Assembly: GCA_964304625.1 (NCBI GenBank)
Contig: OZ199840.1
Location: 7,936,001-8,000,000 of the forward strand
DNA from: Kudoa neothunni
Lineage: Eukaryota > Cnidaria
Direction: 5' to 3'
DNA length: 64,000 nt
Shown one piece after another: positions 12,497-25,241 of this stretch (the stretch's first letter is position 1; the number at the start of each line of letters is the position of its first letter). A program made the position numbers and the translations under genes. The notes under the pieces are model-generated. The model made no database searches. It had not been told where the DNA came from and saw only the letters and a list, made by a program, of their open reading frames with translations.

Positions 12497-14259
12497 TAAG
12501 GGGAAAAATATTTAGATCTGGTCATTAAAGAGATGGAAAAACAAATTACAGATATTTTGTCATCCTTTTCTCCGTTGTTGATCGAGACAACATTTACAGC
12601 TGTTGAACACCATGAATTGATAAAATTTGTTTTGAAGATTTGTCCTACGATGAGAAAATGGCGGTAGCAGATTTGGAATTATGTGTACAAGATTATGATA
12701 AGTAAAATGACCCTTCAACCGGCCCTCGTAAAAGAAAGTTTAAGATGAAATCTTCCACTTATTATCTCGATTTTGTACTTAATTTTTCTATAATAGGTGA
12801 TAATGTGTACATTAACAATATTTTCTGAGCATATTTATTCTTATAACTAAAGTGAAAACGATTAATCGTTGATTACAAGCGTTTGAGTTAATGTAATTAA
12901 CATCAATCAATTATTCCTAACCCCTGGCGGAACCACTGTCATGCAGGGTTTAAACATTTGCGTAATTACTCAGTAAACATTGTCACACATTATTAGAACA
13001 TTTAAATTGAATGTCTAAAGACGTAATTATTGAATCGGAAGGTTAAAAACTTTAATAAATACGATTATATTTTGTTGTATTTTAAACTAGTGTTTTTCTC
13101 AAACTCTTCTGGCAGCCCTGTACCAGGCACGTAGCGTGGATATTTCCTTGGGGTAAGCACTCAATGATTTTACTCTAGCATTAGATTACCGTGAGTTTTG
13201 AAAATATTTACTGTTATTCATGATTCCTACGGCTATTTGTAAGTCGAAAAACCTATTCACATTCAGTCACGTGCGTTATTTTGAGGATTTTATACAACGT
13301 ATCTGTGTATGCTTATTAATTTATAAATCGATTGGTCTTTTTGGATTATATTAATAATTAAATTTTCAGTAATTTTGGCTTGTTAATTTTAGAGATATTA
13401 ATTGCCTATGAGATAGCATGTTCCTCGAGGGGATTATCAGGTACCTGCGAAATAGCCACTGTCATTATTATACCTCATAAGGGCAGTAACGAAGGACCAA
13501 AAATGGTATATGCGCACGCACACATTCATTTAGGATTAAAAATATTCTAATCAATAGCCAGTGTCTTAAAGATTTGTTGTTATTGAGATATTAAAAGTTT
13601 TTATATAGCGCGCAGTCATACTTCATAATTTTATTTATGAAGCTAAGAAAAACAAAAGTATGGGGTAATCCTGGGACCGAAAATTGTTTTGTGTATGATC
13701 GTTTTAGACATACATGGAGGATTAAGAATTTTTTAATCAAATTGAACTCAGGAATGTTCAACACGCTATTTGAATTTAATTTACTTCATAGACTTTATTA
13801 TATTGTAAAATTTTTAGTATTTTTATTGTAATTTTCTAAAGAGAGCATAATCCTTATTCCGAAAATAATTAATTAATATATCATTGGATGGATTCGGAGT
13901 TCTGCCCTTTATATTCTTTAAAAAAAATTATACAACATATAAACCTAATTATTTTCAAAGGATTAAAATTTTCCTCATAAAAATTCGATTCTCACAATCG
14001 TACAACAAAATAACTGCCTGTCGTTAAATAAACAACAGGATTAGATTTTTGTTTGTGGAAAACATTAAAAATATGGACTCGTTGGCCCAGCTATGGAAGA
14101 ACGTACAAATATCGTTAAACAATATTGCGTTTTCATTGTAAAATTCTTCTAATGAGAATATTCCAAAAAATAATCACCCTTAATATTTTTTTTCAAATAA
14201 ATAAGCTTCTTAGACTACATGAGAACATTCGTGCTGGATTGAGAACGGTCGTATTAGTG

Positions 14260-16124
14260 ATGAATACAGTGGTGGGTAGTAACGGGAAGCTTAGTTTCAT
14301 TGAAGATGTGGGGAAACACATGTCTTGCGTGATTGCAGTGAGATATATGGATGGATTTAAGGCTGTAGTTACATTGACAAACGATTCGTAACTAGGCTTT
14401 ATTAATTACGCGTTTATTTCATGAGTTTCATTTGTAGTTATTTGACTGTGTGGACGTTGAGGAATCGTTATGGTTATTTTCCTAGTATTGCGTACTTTTT
14501 ACAAGGTGAGTTTGTTGCATGATTGAAAAACTGATTCTGATTGTCATTCGATTGATTAATGTTTGTGTTTAGCACAAGGCACATGTTTGGATGTTTCTCC
14601 GAGTGCGCGACAAGCATTTGCTGGTTTAGAAAATGGACAGATTTCTGTAATAATTTCAACAATTTGATTACAATAATCAACTTTAATCTTATTAATGTAA
14701 TCGAAATGTTAAAATGACCCCATGTGATCCTTGTAATGGAGAAAATGAGTCAACGTTAAAATTAAATTTGCACGATTCGCTGCTAAAAGTCATTCTTAAT
14801 TTAGGCAATTGTAATGAGTGAAGATTTGAATTATGTTAAATCGGAGCGTTATATAGCTGGTAAATTATGACAAAATACGTGCATTAATATAACATAAATG
14901 CACTTTAAGAACACACACCTCTAGTACCTATTAAAGCGATAGAGAGTGATGCAAAATCTGGACTAGTCATCTCAGTGAATCAAAAAGGCGAGCTGGTTGC
15001 TTTGAATTTGTTTAACAATGAGGTTTTATTTAAACGGAACATATGCCTCGATCCGCATGATGTTGTGTATTTCCAGAGTTGTCTGCGTTTTTAACGCTCT
15101 ACTTTAACTATTAGTTCTGATCACCTATCGAAAATATTCGTTTCTTATGGTCCGTGTGTTGTAGCTGTTAGTTTTCACTTGGAACCAAATCGTTCCCATA
15201 TCACTAACACTGAAACATTGGTGGCGGAAAATTGTGGTAATCCATTTAAATTATTTTTGATGTGATTATTTTGATTTGATATTAATAAAGGTCGAATCCT
15301 AAAACTTAGTTACTCCATCGAACAGAATACACTCGCGGCTGGATGTGAATGTGGTTCAGTTTTCGTGTGGCGCTTTAGTCCCACCAAAAAGCATAGTTAT
15401 ATATTGAAATGGCACGGGTAAACTCAATAGAAATTTATCTATTGACAATTGGATAATTATTACATATTTATTAGTGTTCCTGTCAAGGCTGTCAACTTTT
15501 TATCAAACCCTCGTCAAATATTATCTCTTGATATTAATGGAAACTTTTGTGTTTGGGATATGTCTATGGAACGTGAAGAAGTTGATTGCGCTGCATTTTT
15601 TGCTAAACATAAGTGTGTTCAATAGGTTGTCGGATGGTGTAATGAAGATAAATGTGCCAATTGTGATGCTCCTTTTTTCTGGAATCTTTCAAGAATGTTT
15701 TCTATGAAAACTCTTGGAAAGAGAAGAGTAGGCGGTGATTCGTGTTGATCTTATTGTACTTGTTATAGCATCATTGTCGCAGTTGTGGGCGTTCACTTTG
15801 TGACAGCTGCTCCTCTCGCAGGTCAGTAGCCCCCTCAAAAGGATGGGAAATTCCGATGAGACTTTGTGATGAATGCTACAAAGTGGTTGCGAATTCTGAG
15901 TATTCGATCTCGCTTTCCTTGTATATGCTAGAAAAATTGTTTAGCTTAACTCCTCGAATCAAATACTCAAACATCAATGCATCTGGCCACATATCCCTCA
16001 TCAACACCGAATCCAACGTGGTCCTCACCTCTAACTTTTACTATCCCATCAAGGTATTTGTTTTCGCACCAATTAAATATAACCATTATATTTTTAGCTA
16101 TTCTTTATCCAATTTGGGAATTAA
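14260..16124 (+). CDS. WDFY2: WD40 repeat and FYVE domain protein, WDFY1/2-like
   Basis: Early-endosome scaffold that binds PI3P through FYVE and proteins through a beta propeller. Eleven exons: 14260-14387, 14438-14505, 14573-14646, 14805-14859, 14925-15066, 15115-15236, 15291-15417, 15475-15580, 15626-15727, 15769-16053, 16098-16124; 1236 nt, 411 residues (human WDFY1/2 are 410/400). The propeller is divergent but has YLTVWTLRNRYG, SARQAFAGLENGQIS and NGNFCVWDM in the expected places. The FYVE finger follows WD repeat six as in the family: CANCDAPFFWN, RRHHCRSCGRS (the PI3P-binding basic motif), CDSCSSRRS and RLCDECYK, giving all eight zinc ligands. The start is the ATG that best matches the family N-terminus; earlier in-frame ATGs exist at 14125 and 14152. 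The final nine-codon exon is the least certain part. WDFY1 and WDFY2 cannot be told apart here, so the symbol is approximate. Confidence 0.93.
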
Positions 16125-19100
16125 TTATAACTGGAAAAATTGTTTTATTATTTTTCTATAATATTGGGATGAGTTTTTCATAATTAGAACGTGTGCACAT
16201 TCGTATTGAAAATAGCTTTAATCGGCGTTTTAATTTTTAACGGCAGAAAAACAAAAATCTTTTTCATTATTGAGATATCAGAGGCTAATTTTATCCAAAG
16301 CTCTTGCTGTTTGCTCATGAAAATTTAATTGTAAACCAGCACTTGCCAACTGCAGGTGCGAAATTTACAAATTGTTCAGGGCGAGGGAACATTTTTAAAT
16401 TTTCTTTGAAAGTTTTAAGATTATGTTCGTGAAAAATACAGATAGAATAACTTATGGGTCGTCCGTAATAATGCAATAAAACATACATTAACAACGTATT
16501 ACTTCAATTTGACTTTAGAAAACTTACATTATCAATAGGCTTCATGGATTTTTTTGTAATTCACAATTAGGGACCGTGCATAATGATTTCTCGATAACTA
16601 CCAAAATTCCAACTCTATCTCAAAAAGTAGCGAATGTATCTAATGCTAAATTTGAAACAATGAAGATCTTTGATGTAAATGCAAGATCCGCCATGAATAC
16701 TTTATAAACATACAGATTAGTTGTTTGAATCTTACAACGATTTTATTATTACAAATTAATTCAAAGATCTAATTGAATAATAATGTTAATTGGTCAAAAT
16801 ATAACCTAATTTTTAAAATTTTGATTTCCCTTTTGATTACGTACCACTCATAAGTCACTGTATAATGTAGTTTTTCAACTCAATCACGAACGTATTAGTG
16901 AATATTTACTATTTTAATAAATAAATGAAAATACTATACATATTTACCGCGTTTCCTTGAATTTAAGATAAGTCTTATTAAGTCAATGACTAAATTTACG
17001 CACTTCTTTAAGATATTGTATAATTTGAATCTATTCGTTAAATAATTTGGATTTAAGTAGTTTTAATCATTTTTCTTGGCACCTTATTGAAAAATGGATT
17101 AATTATGTTCAATGGTTAGCAAAATTAGATATAAGTTATATATAGATTTAATAAAAATACAACATAATGTGGTACTTGACTGACCTTGCATATAGATATA
17201 GATATAAGGCCTCTAATCCGCCTCCCTTCTCTATTAAAAAAATATATTCAAATCTGAAGATGATGCCATAACCAATTTTTTTTAATAATGCAAAAGGAAA
17301 TGAAGATATTGGTGGTAGCGAATATTTTCTATGCGAGGTCGAATTTCCAGATGAAATTACTAATGATCATTTATCACATGGTTCTGTCTCAGAAATTAAT
17401 ATAGTCAAGCAGCGGCGAAGACGGGAGGATACGGAGATCGCATAGATGGACTTGGGATTTTTGGACTTTGTCCTGTAATTATAAGAAGGTAGGAAAGGAG
17501 AACGAGAAACCCTTATCTCAACCATCCAAATGAGGTTTTTGAAGAATCAACCATTAGTAATGATGAATGGAAGACCTACAGTATGTTGAATTGAATGCGG
17601 CCATATAAAACTCATTCTAACATAATAACAACACACTTTATATAATATCAGATTAAGTCAATGAACAAGCCGTGTTAGCGGGTGAATATAGGATAATGGG
17701 GGTTTCGTGGTCCTAATATTATTTCCCGAAAGTGGGACGGTTACATCTTGTGAATAATCCAGCACAATAACCTAAGTTCACTTGGCTACGGGCATAAAAG
17801 GTTAATCATTTCATTGAGTATATAAGAGACGGTGCACATATAAATACCATAGAAGTGTATTGCAGAAGGTTAAAACAAAATTCCCTGAATGAAAATAGAT
17901 GTTTCATTCAACATTTCATCAGAGTATTTGTGCGAAAAATTGTTTTATTCTATCATTAGAGAAAATTTTCAACTCTTGAATAATCTCAACAGAATTTTGG
18001 TATGATAATAATGTAGTTATGAACAAATTGACTTTTATATTTTGTTGTGAATATAAGAAGTGTCTGAAGATGTAAAATTGGAAATTATATGTTGGAAAAT
18101 TGATATTGTGCGAACAAAAATATTCATTATTGAATTGTTCGGTAACAATTACTCAAGTTTGTTTAAATTGTATTATTTCTAAATAAATGCATTTACTAGC
18201 TTTATCCACCGGAATATTAAAGTGTGGGGAATTACTAACGAAAACTAAAAATAAAATATTCATATAGAAAAGTATACAATGAAATTGGTAAAAAATTTCG
18301 AGTCAGTTAACCTTCATAAAAATGATCATAAAGTCATCAGATTGTATACATACTTCAAGTTCGTGTTAAAAACAAAGGAGATGTTTCAACTAATGGATTA
18401 GATGTGAAAAATAAAGACAGAAGGTACAAATGATTTCTTAGCCAAACTAAATTAAATTGTACTATAATGATGAGATATGCTTTAATTTCAATAATATTGA
18501 TAAAAACTAATCAATCCATGTTTTTATTCTCTAATTTAATATCTTTATTTCATTGAAATAGATATTGGGAAATTTTTTTTATTGTTACTTTTCTTCATTT
18601 TTAAAGGCTAAAATATTAATATTTGATAAATATAATTATTGTTAAAGTCAACGTCGCAAGTTATTGGAGTATAAAATTTTTTCCATTACTAAGAAAGTTC
18701 TAATAAAAATTTATAAACTAAACCAAACAATTGTGCATGTAAATATACATCGGAAAAGTTGATATTCTAATGAGAAATAGAGAAGAATAACACATTATTT
18801 CTTAATATTGGACAGGACCATTTATTAAATCGTAGTGCGTAAGATTTCGCGTGTAAATATTAAATTTTATTTATTTATGTTAATAAAGGATTTTAACATT
18901 AAAATAAGAAAAAGATATCCATTTTCCATGTTTATTTAAAAATGATGAAAATTATGAGTGTCACCGACTTTAGCTTTAGCCGAATAGAATTAGACCAAAA
19001 TTTAGAAGCTATCTTTCTGGTCTTCATTTATGCACATAATATTCTTTTCATTTTTTTGTTGATAATCATTAAAGAGAGAAAGAGCGAAAAGCAAGCAAGT

Positions 19101-21145
19101 GAGAGTTTTTTTAGGAATCACCTACTATATCTCTACTGACGTATTGTACCTAAACTGTTGTGCAAAGATAATTAAAGAGATTTTTTAACAGTATAAAAAA
19201 GTTAGGGATTGCTAAATTACAGGAGTAGCACATGTTTGAATGCTATGAACTTTGATGGGCCAAACTACAATAGTCAACCGATTTTTCGCACATTTTTCCG
19301 CCTTTCATCCTATTTTTGTTCTGATGAGCATGCGATAAAAATAATTTTCCATCTCATTCTCCTTAAAACTGTTCTTTAATAATCAAATCTTATTATCTTT
19401 GATGAACGTAAATATTACTGTAGGATAATTCGAACTTCCGCATGGATACAAATCCCATTTACAAACATTTACTGGCTATTTTATCATATTATTTCCTATA
19501 TTTACTTATGGTATTCTACGTCAAGAGAAGTACGATAATTATAATAATGTAATAATTTTAATGTTAATAGATAACGACATATTAATAATAATTAGTGTAA
19601 ACGTGTTAACGAGAATTCTTTTTTTCTTAGAGTGCATGTCGCACATCCTATAATTTAGATTGGTTCACAAAGGCGCTTAATTATACTGTAAACTGAATGT
19701 TATATATTATTTAATAATATCGTTGTATAAACTTGTGGGCCCAACTAAATTTTTTCACTGTGACGCGCACATAAAAAGTGGGAAAAATCAGTCGTGACCA
19801 GGGCGTCCAATGAGACAATTAAAAAAAACCCAAGGTCGAAAAGAAAACATAACAATATTATTAAAATAACAAAAATTCTTATTTTAAGCGGGTTTTCTAA
19901 TTATTGTCATCAATTGAATCATCTTGATCATCTTCACAATCCTCAGTCAGGAAGTCTGATCTATTATTCAAGCGTTCAAAGTATCGTTGGCTCACATCAT
20001 GTATTAGTTTATTCGTTGGATGCGACGTCAAACACGAATTATTATTTCCTCTGATCAACCGCTTTGCGAGAAGTTTACATTTTACAATTTCAACCTTTAA
20101 TGAATTGGTTTGTTTAGTTTTTACTGCGTTCATCTAGAAAAAAATTCATTTAACATTTGCGATAGCTGGAATTGCTATCCTTGGCATCTTGATCGAGCCA
20201 ATCTTTAAAAGCTTCTACTTTTGACCAATCTTAATTAGAACCCATATTATCCCACGCTCTTTTTGAGCTCCGTTTGAAATCTCACATATACTTTAAAATA
20301 ATTCACGCTAATAACTTCAAAATATATTATTAAAAAAACTAGTAAATTTTAATTCTCTCCACTCTTAAACCAATAAATGCGATTATTATATCTTATTCGA
20401 AAACTAATTATTTATAGATTGATCTCGAAAAATTCAATTGTCTACAAATTTTGTAAATAAACAAAAAAACCCAACGTTTTGGCTTCCTGGTCGTGACGCA
20501 TTTTCGCACTTTATTGATGGTCCCCAGGGGATTACGAAAAAGCGGTTACCTGCTGTATCAAGGAATGTCAATATCTCTCATATTGACATTCGCACGAAAG
20601 AGAAAGACGCCAAATTTTTAATGTATGGTGGTTCTCACGATAAAAATATTTATTACCTTGGAAGTGTACACCATTCCAATTAGTATTTTCTCATACTTAA
20701 CGTTAAAGATTTTACTTGAAAGTTTAGTGGTAATATTTAAATAGTAATCCAATAATCTGAGTTTAAATGATGATTTTACAAGTTATGCTACAAACTCGAT
20801 TAGTTCCAATTTATACGCACAATCTTACACTAATTACTAACTAGTATTTAGTATATGGCTATTCTTACAAACCATAATTCACAGTTGAATCTAGTTGTGA
20901 CGATATTTTATTATTTCTTCCCCACATATATCCTATTAATAAGAAAATTAAGAGAATATAGTAGATTAAAAAATTGAATGCGTATTCCACCCACAAATAG
21001 GAGTTATTTGAATTGAAAATGACGAGTAAATAACGATCCACATTTAAGATTTAAATTACCCCTTAAAAATAGCATGCTTATAATTTTGGTTTAGATTTCG
21101 TGTATTATTTAACATAAAATTTTTTATTATTAGTTTATAGGTAAA

Positions 21146-22368
21146 CCCTCTAACGATAATGGGGTCGAATCGACCCAAAAGTAGATTTGAATAACATATA
21201 ACTTTTTCTCCCTTAGTTCCAATGTTCTTGAATTCAAACTATTCTTTATAAATATATTCTTCTACGTAATTGAGGAAAATTGGATAATTTAGGTTTTTTT
21301 ATGCAGCCAAAATTTGAAGGATACCCTCCAAAGATCGTTTGGGGCCGATTCGACTCCATCTTTTTATTTCATCATTTTTTACATAGATTCCATTAAATAT
21401 GTCGTGTGAGATATTAAAGAAATTTACCGACAGAATTCCAAGGTAAATCAAAATTAATCCTTGAATTAATCTTATGCACCCTAATCGAACATTGCTTTTA
21501 CACAATTTCGGCGATCGATTGCTCTAGGTAATAAAAATATTTTTTCCTTCAATAGTAATTTGGTATCAAGATATTTACGGATTCTAAATTTAATTTTTTA
21601 TTCCATAACGATTAGCCTTCTGGTAGTGAATATGAGGATGTTATAATTGAAGATCTCTCAAGAAACTGATGACGACGATCTGGGCATATATGATAATTCA
21701 TTTATTAGCAAATATGGGCTAGTATAGAATCTTACAAAAAGATCTACATCAAGAAAAAGCGAAGAAAATATTTTTTGGAGCTCTCGGCCACGTTTGACAA
21801 TTTATATGACGTTGAGAGTAAAATCAATGCTTGATTGTTGTTACTTACGGATTGTGCAATCGCCATTTTTGCATTGACAAGTTAGTTAGACGTTTCATTT
21901 AGTGTTTCAATATTGAAAAAAATAAATCACGGGGAATAACATATTACGCGGGTAGTGTTATGATATGGTTAAACGTTCGAATGCGTTATTTTTTTAAGTG
22001 CACAAAGTCATAAAGCTACCTTTTATGTTTGTTTTAATTTAAGTAAAATTTCGCTAAAATCGTAATAACCAGCATCATTAAATTAGTTTGTGTAGATGAG
22101 TCTCGTTTCACAATGTAGCCGCCGTTTACTCAGAATGTAGTATTAACGGTATGTAGTGAAGTTGTCTGAATCCGTACATTAATGGATTATCGAAGATTAA
22201 TGGGTTAGTAAACTTTAATTCACTCAAAACTTCCTAGATAGATGTCTTACATGTTTTATAAACCGGAACAAAATATTTTTTACTAAAGAAAAATAATATA
22301 AAAATGTGGGGTCGATTCAACCCCAAATGATCGTTGGAGATAAGTCGTTTTTATGATCATTAGAGGGG
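21146..22368. mobile_element. Decayed piggyBac-like element
   Basis: Left end CCCTCTAACGAT and the reverse complement of the right end CCCCTCTAATGAT are matching termini. Both flanks are TAAA, a variant of the usual TTAA target. Subterminal palindromes of the GGGGTCGAATCGACCC type lie near both ends and again near 21340. A short acidic open patch (SGSEYEDVIIEDLS, near 21615) recalls the N-terminus of piggyBac transposases, but no catalytic domain was seen. Confidence 0.55.
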
Positions 22369-22809
22369 TAAATAATACTTATTATCATCCTAATATAATT
22401 TGAAAAAAATATTATTTAATAACTTTTTAATGATAAACAATTAAAAAAGTTTTGAAATGGAATTCATATAATTATTACCAAATTTTTACCATAATATTTG
22501 TTTTATATTTGAATTTTAACTGTTATTTTGAAATTGTTACGATTAGAATTAGGTTTTCATAATTATATATTAACTCGAAAGATTACTTATAAGAATTTTC
22601 TAGGGCTAAAGTTTATTCTAAGCATTCCTCTCATATAAGATTAAATAGAAATAACAAAAACCCATTAAATATTTATAAAATAATCTAGATCTTATTTTAA
22701 CTTTTTATGAATCTGAACTAATGAACCTCAGGATTATTTTGTGCAGTAAAGGTAGAAATATGGAGAAATCTTGTTTTTAAATTCCACGAATTCACGCGCA
22801 ATGCATTAG

Positions 22810-23650
22810 ATCGATGGTGGGCAAAGTGCGGCCCGCGAACAAGTTTTAGAAGGCTGAAAAATTAAAAAATAACTTGTTGACAAATATTTTTGATTTATAA
22901 ACGTTAATTTTACGCAATTCAGTTATGTGATTTGATATTTTATCTACGCTTCCACCCTGCGTATGATTATCGTACGTAATAGTGATCAAATTAGGGTCTA
23001 ATACACGCTTAAACAAAATAATAGGTTAACAACTTTGGAAAAAACTGGTACTTGAAATTCAATTTACTACAAAAGGATCTAAAATTAATTAAATGTTTAA
23101 AACCATGAGCATGCGATACTCATATCTAAATTCGAAATTCAACGCAATAGGAATCATTATCATATCTTTCATTATAAAGAATGCATTAACGAAAAAATTG
23201 TTTATCGCTATATTTAAAATGGTACAAAGTAGATGTAATTTGTATCATTTTTTAGATACGCTTAGGGTTTTAAACATAATCGTGTTGTAATAGAGGTGTA
23301 TCAAAATTTATCAGCTTAATATAGGAATAGTTTTTTAGTTATCTTCTTGATTTTCTCAAGTGATAATGCGCTCAAACTTCTCTTATTAATCGTTGTTTGT
23401 TGACATCACATGCTTGTATAATTAAACATAAATTCCCCCTTGATAGCATACAATTAATGATGATTGGACTCAAAAATATTTCTTCACGCATTCAATGGAC
23501 AAAGCGGTCCGTTGGCTTTGTCTTGAATCAGTTCCTATATTAAAGAAATATAACTTGATGCGACGGCACCAAATGAAACCTAGGGAATTCAGTGAGAAAA
23601 TCAACGATAACGACAGAGAACAAATTGTCTTAAAATACTTTTAAAATTAT
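22810..23650 (+). mobile_element. hAT-like element remnant (ZBED/GTF2I-repeat type)
   Basis: GTGGGCAAAGTGCGGCCCGCG near 22817 is the terminal sequence typical of animal hAT elements of the Charlie/Zaphod kind. At 23492-23644 an open frame reads MDKAVRWLCLESVPILKKYN then LMRRHQMKPREFSEKI, which matches the zinc-finger start of their transposases (C-L-I-C...VAVLKEYNLRRHYETKH), with the second cysteine lost. The element is heavily decayed; I could not find its right end. Confidence 0.5.
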
Positions 23651-24197
23651 AGTAAGCAAAGCCAATCAATTAAGAATTAAAACCTTATGATAAATATTTA
23701 TTTTATTTATTGATATAAATAAGTGAAATTGAAAGAAATAATTAAGGGTAACAAATAATAATTTATGATAACTTTCTCGGGTGGAATTTATATTCTGAAA
23801 AATCATTTTACCAAACCTTAAAACATATGAATATTACATTGATAATTACCAAAAATTGTAATTTCAGGTAATTTAAAGTTATATTATACATTGGAATTGA
23901 AATACTTCGTAATAAATTTTAAGAAAATTACTTCTATGCGTTGGTGATATTTAGGTCACAAAAAATTTGGTGTAATCTGAAATATCCCGAATGTAATTTT
24001 TTGGGCTAACTTTATTATACTCATATTTATAACTTAGGCCTCTTTTAGAGTATGATTTGTTATATTGAATGATATATTTAAAATAACCATAAAATAATTC
24101 AATCAGAGTTATTGTTTATATATTTCATGTTTACTTAATGAATATTATTAAATTTTATTAAGTATAACGCCTATCATTTCGATCGTTACGTACAAGG

Positions 24198-24430
24198 AAG
24201 TGGCTATTGACACGGATCATAATATCCAGGTAGGTATAGTGTTGACTGTACTTAATTATTTTTGGCCCCTAAGGAGCGGTAACGATGAGCCAAAAACAAT
24301 TAAATACAATAGATACTAAAAATTAAACTTTATAAATCAACTATAAATTGGAGTGACCGGGATTAAGAATGAGTACTGCGCAAGCGTAGTTGCCAATTTG
24401 GATTAGAAACTTCCGTGTCAATAGCCAGTG
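24198..24430. mobile_element. Short inverted-repeat element (MITE)
   Basis: Terminal inverted repeats TGGCTATTGACACGG at 24201-24215 and its exact complement at 24413-24427 enclose about 200 bp with no coding capacity. The motif CAATAGCCAGTGTC recurs near 13553, suggesting a related relic there. Confidence 0.65.
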
Positions 24431-25241
24431 CCTGCTTTCAATGGTATACCAATCACATAATTTCTATATTTAAAAAATCTATTTAATTCCTTATTAAGTT
24501 TTACTAATTGGAAGCGTTTTTAAATAATTTATATACTTACTTTTTTGGTTGTACCAAAAATGTTAGAAAAACTACTAACTGATATTTAAATTATCAAAAA
24601 AACGGGTAATCAACAATGCGACCCTCCATGCTTCTGTAACGCGCTAATATGTCCCGCACCCCTAAAAGTTGTGTCCACCACTGCACTAGATATTTTATTG
24701 ATGTTTTTATCCATTTTCTTTTATGAAACAAGATATATATAATATTAAAAATGACAAAAATATTAATGTCAAGTTATTATAACATCAAATCATCGATTTA
24801 ATGAATTTTATTGTAATATGTGCAATCTAATTAGTGACAAAAAAACTCGTCAAAACAATTTCAGAAAATTTTTTCCTTTAATTTTGATTAAAATTTCATA
24901 TTCTCTTTAAAAAATTAGAGGAAAATTATGTAATGAAAATCAACATCAAGCATTTTTAGCTATAAATGCAAAATTTCATTAATTATACAACAGAAATAAT
25001 TTAAATAAAAATTAAGTTATTCTAATTTTAGTCCCCTTATGGGATTTAGGTGCAATTTAAACTATACTACTTTTCGAATTATAATAGAAATAGACTTGAT
25101 ACCATTTATAGAGAAAATAATCAGACTGTCGCATATTATTATTATTAATTCAAACAAAATTCAATTTCTATCTATCATTGTACTAGCAACAAGTGATTTG
25201 ATTGTATATATCACCCAGCTGTAATACCGCCATCCTATTGG

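Larger units (their letters stand above)
9529..14259. other. Gene-poor region with hAT-like fragments
   Basis: About 4.7 kb between AP1M1 and the WDFY gene. Coding-like patches follow AP1M1 (9568-9657, then 9720-10017) but I could not identify them. A (CTAAT)n array is at 10394-10418. The sequence CAGTGCTTCCCAA near 10313 and GGGTGCGGGAACC near 10449 look like ends of hAT-type elements. An inverted pair of hAT-like fragments lies at 11195-11292 and 12191-12292. The rest is AT-rich without recognisable content. Confidence 0.5.
16125..25241. other. Large gene-poor region with decayed DNA transposons
   Basis: About 9.1 kb between WDFY and the nematocyst cluster. Identified pieces are a piggyBac-like element at 21146-22368, a hAT terminal sequence near 22816 with a related transposase remnant at 23492-23644, and a small inverted-repeat element at 24198-24430. 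Coding-like but unassigned patches occur at 17300-17440 (plus), 19894-20280 (minus; contains VEAFKDWLDQDAK-like sequence and an acidic tail) and 20438-20680 (plus). They carry in-frame stops or lack neighbouring exons, so I do not call genes. Confidence 0.5.

Noticed and set aside
17280-17600. Possible gene around SEYFLCEVEFPDEITND
   Set aside because: One open patch of about 45 codons followed by stops, with no phase-matched exons nearby and no known family.
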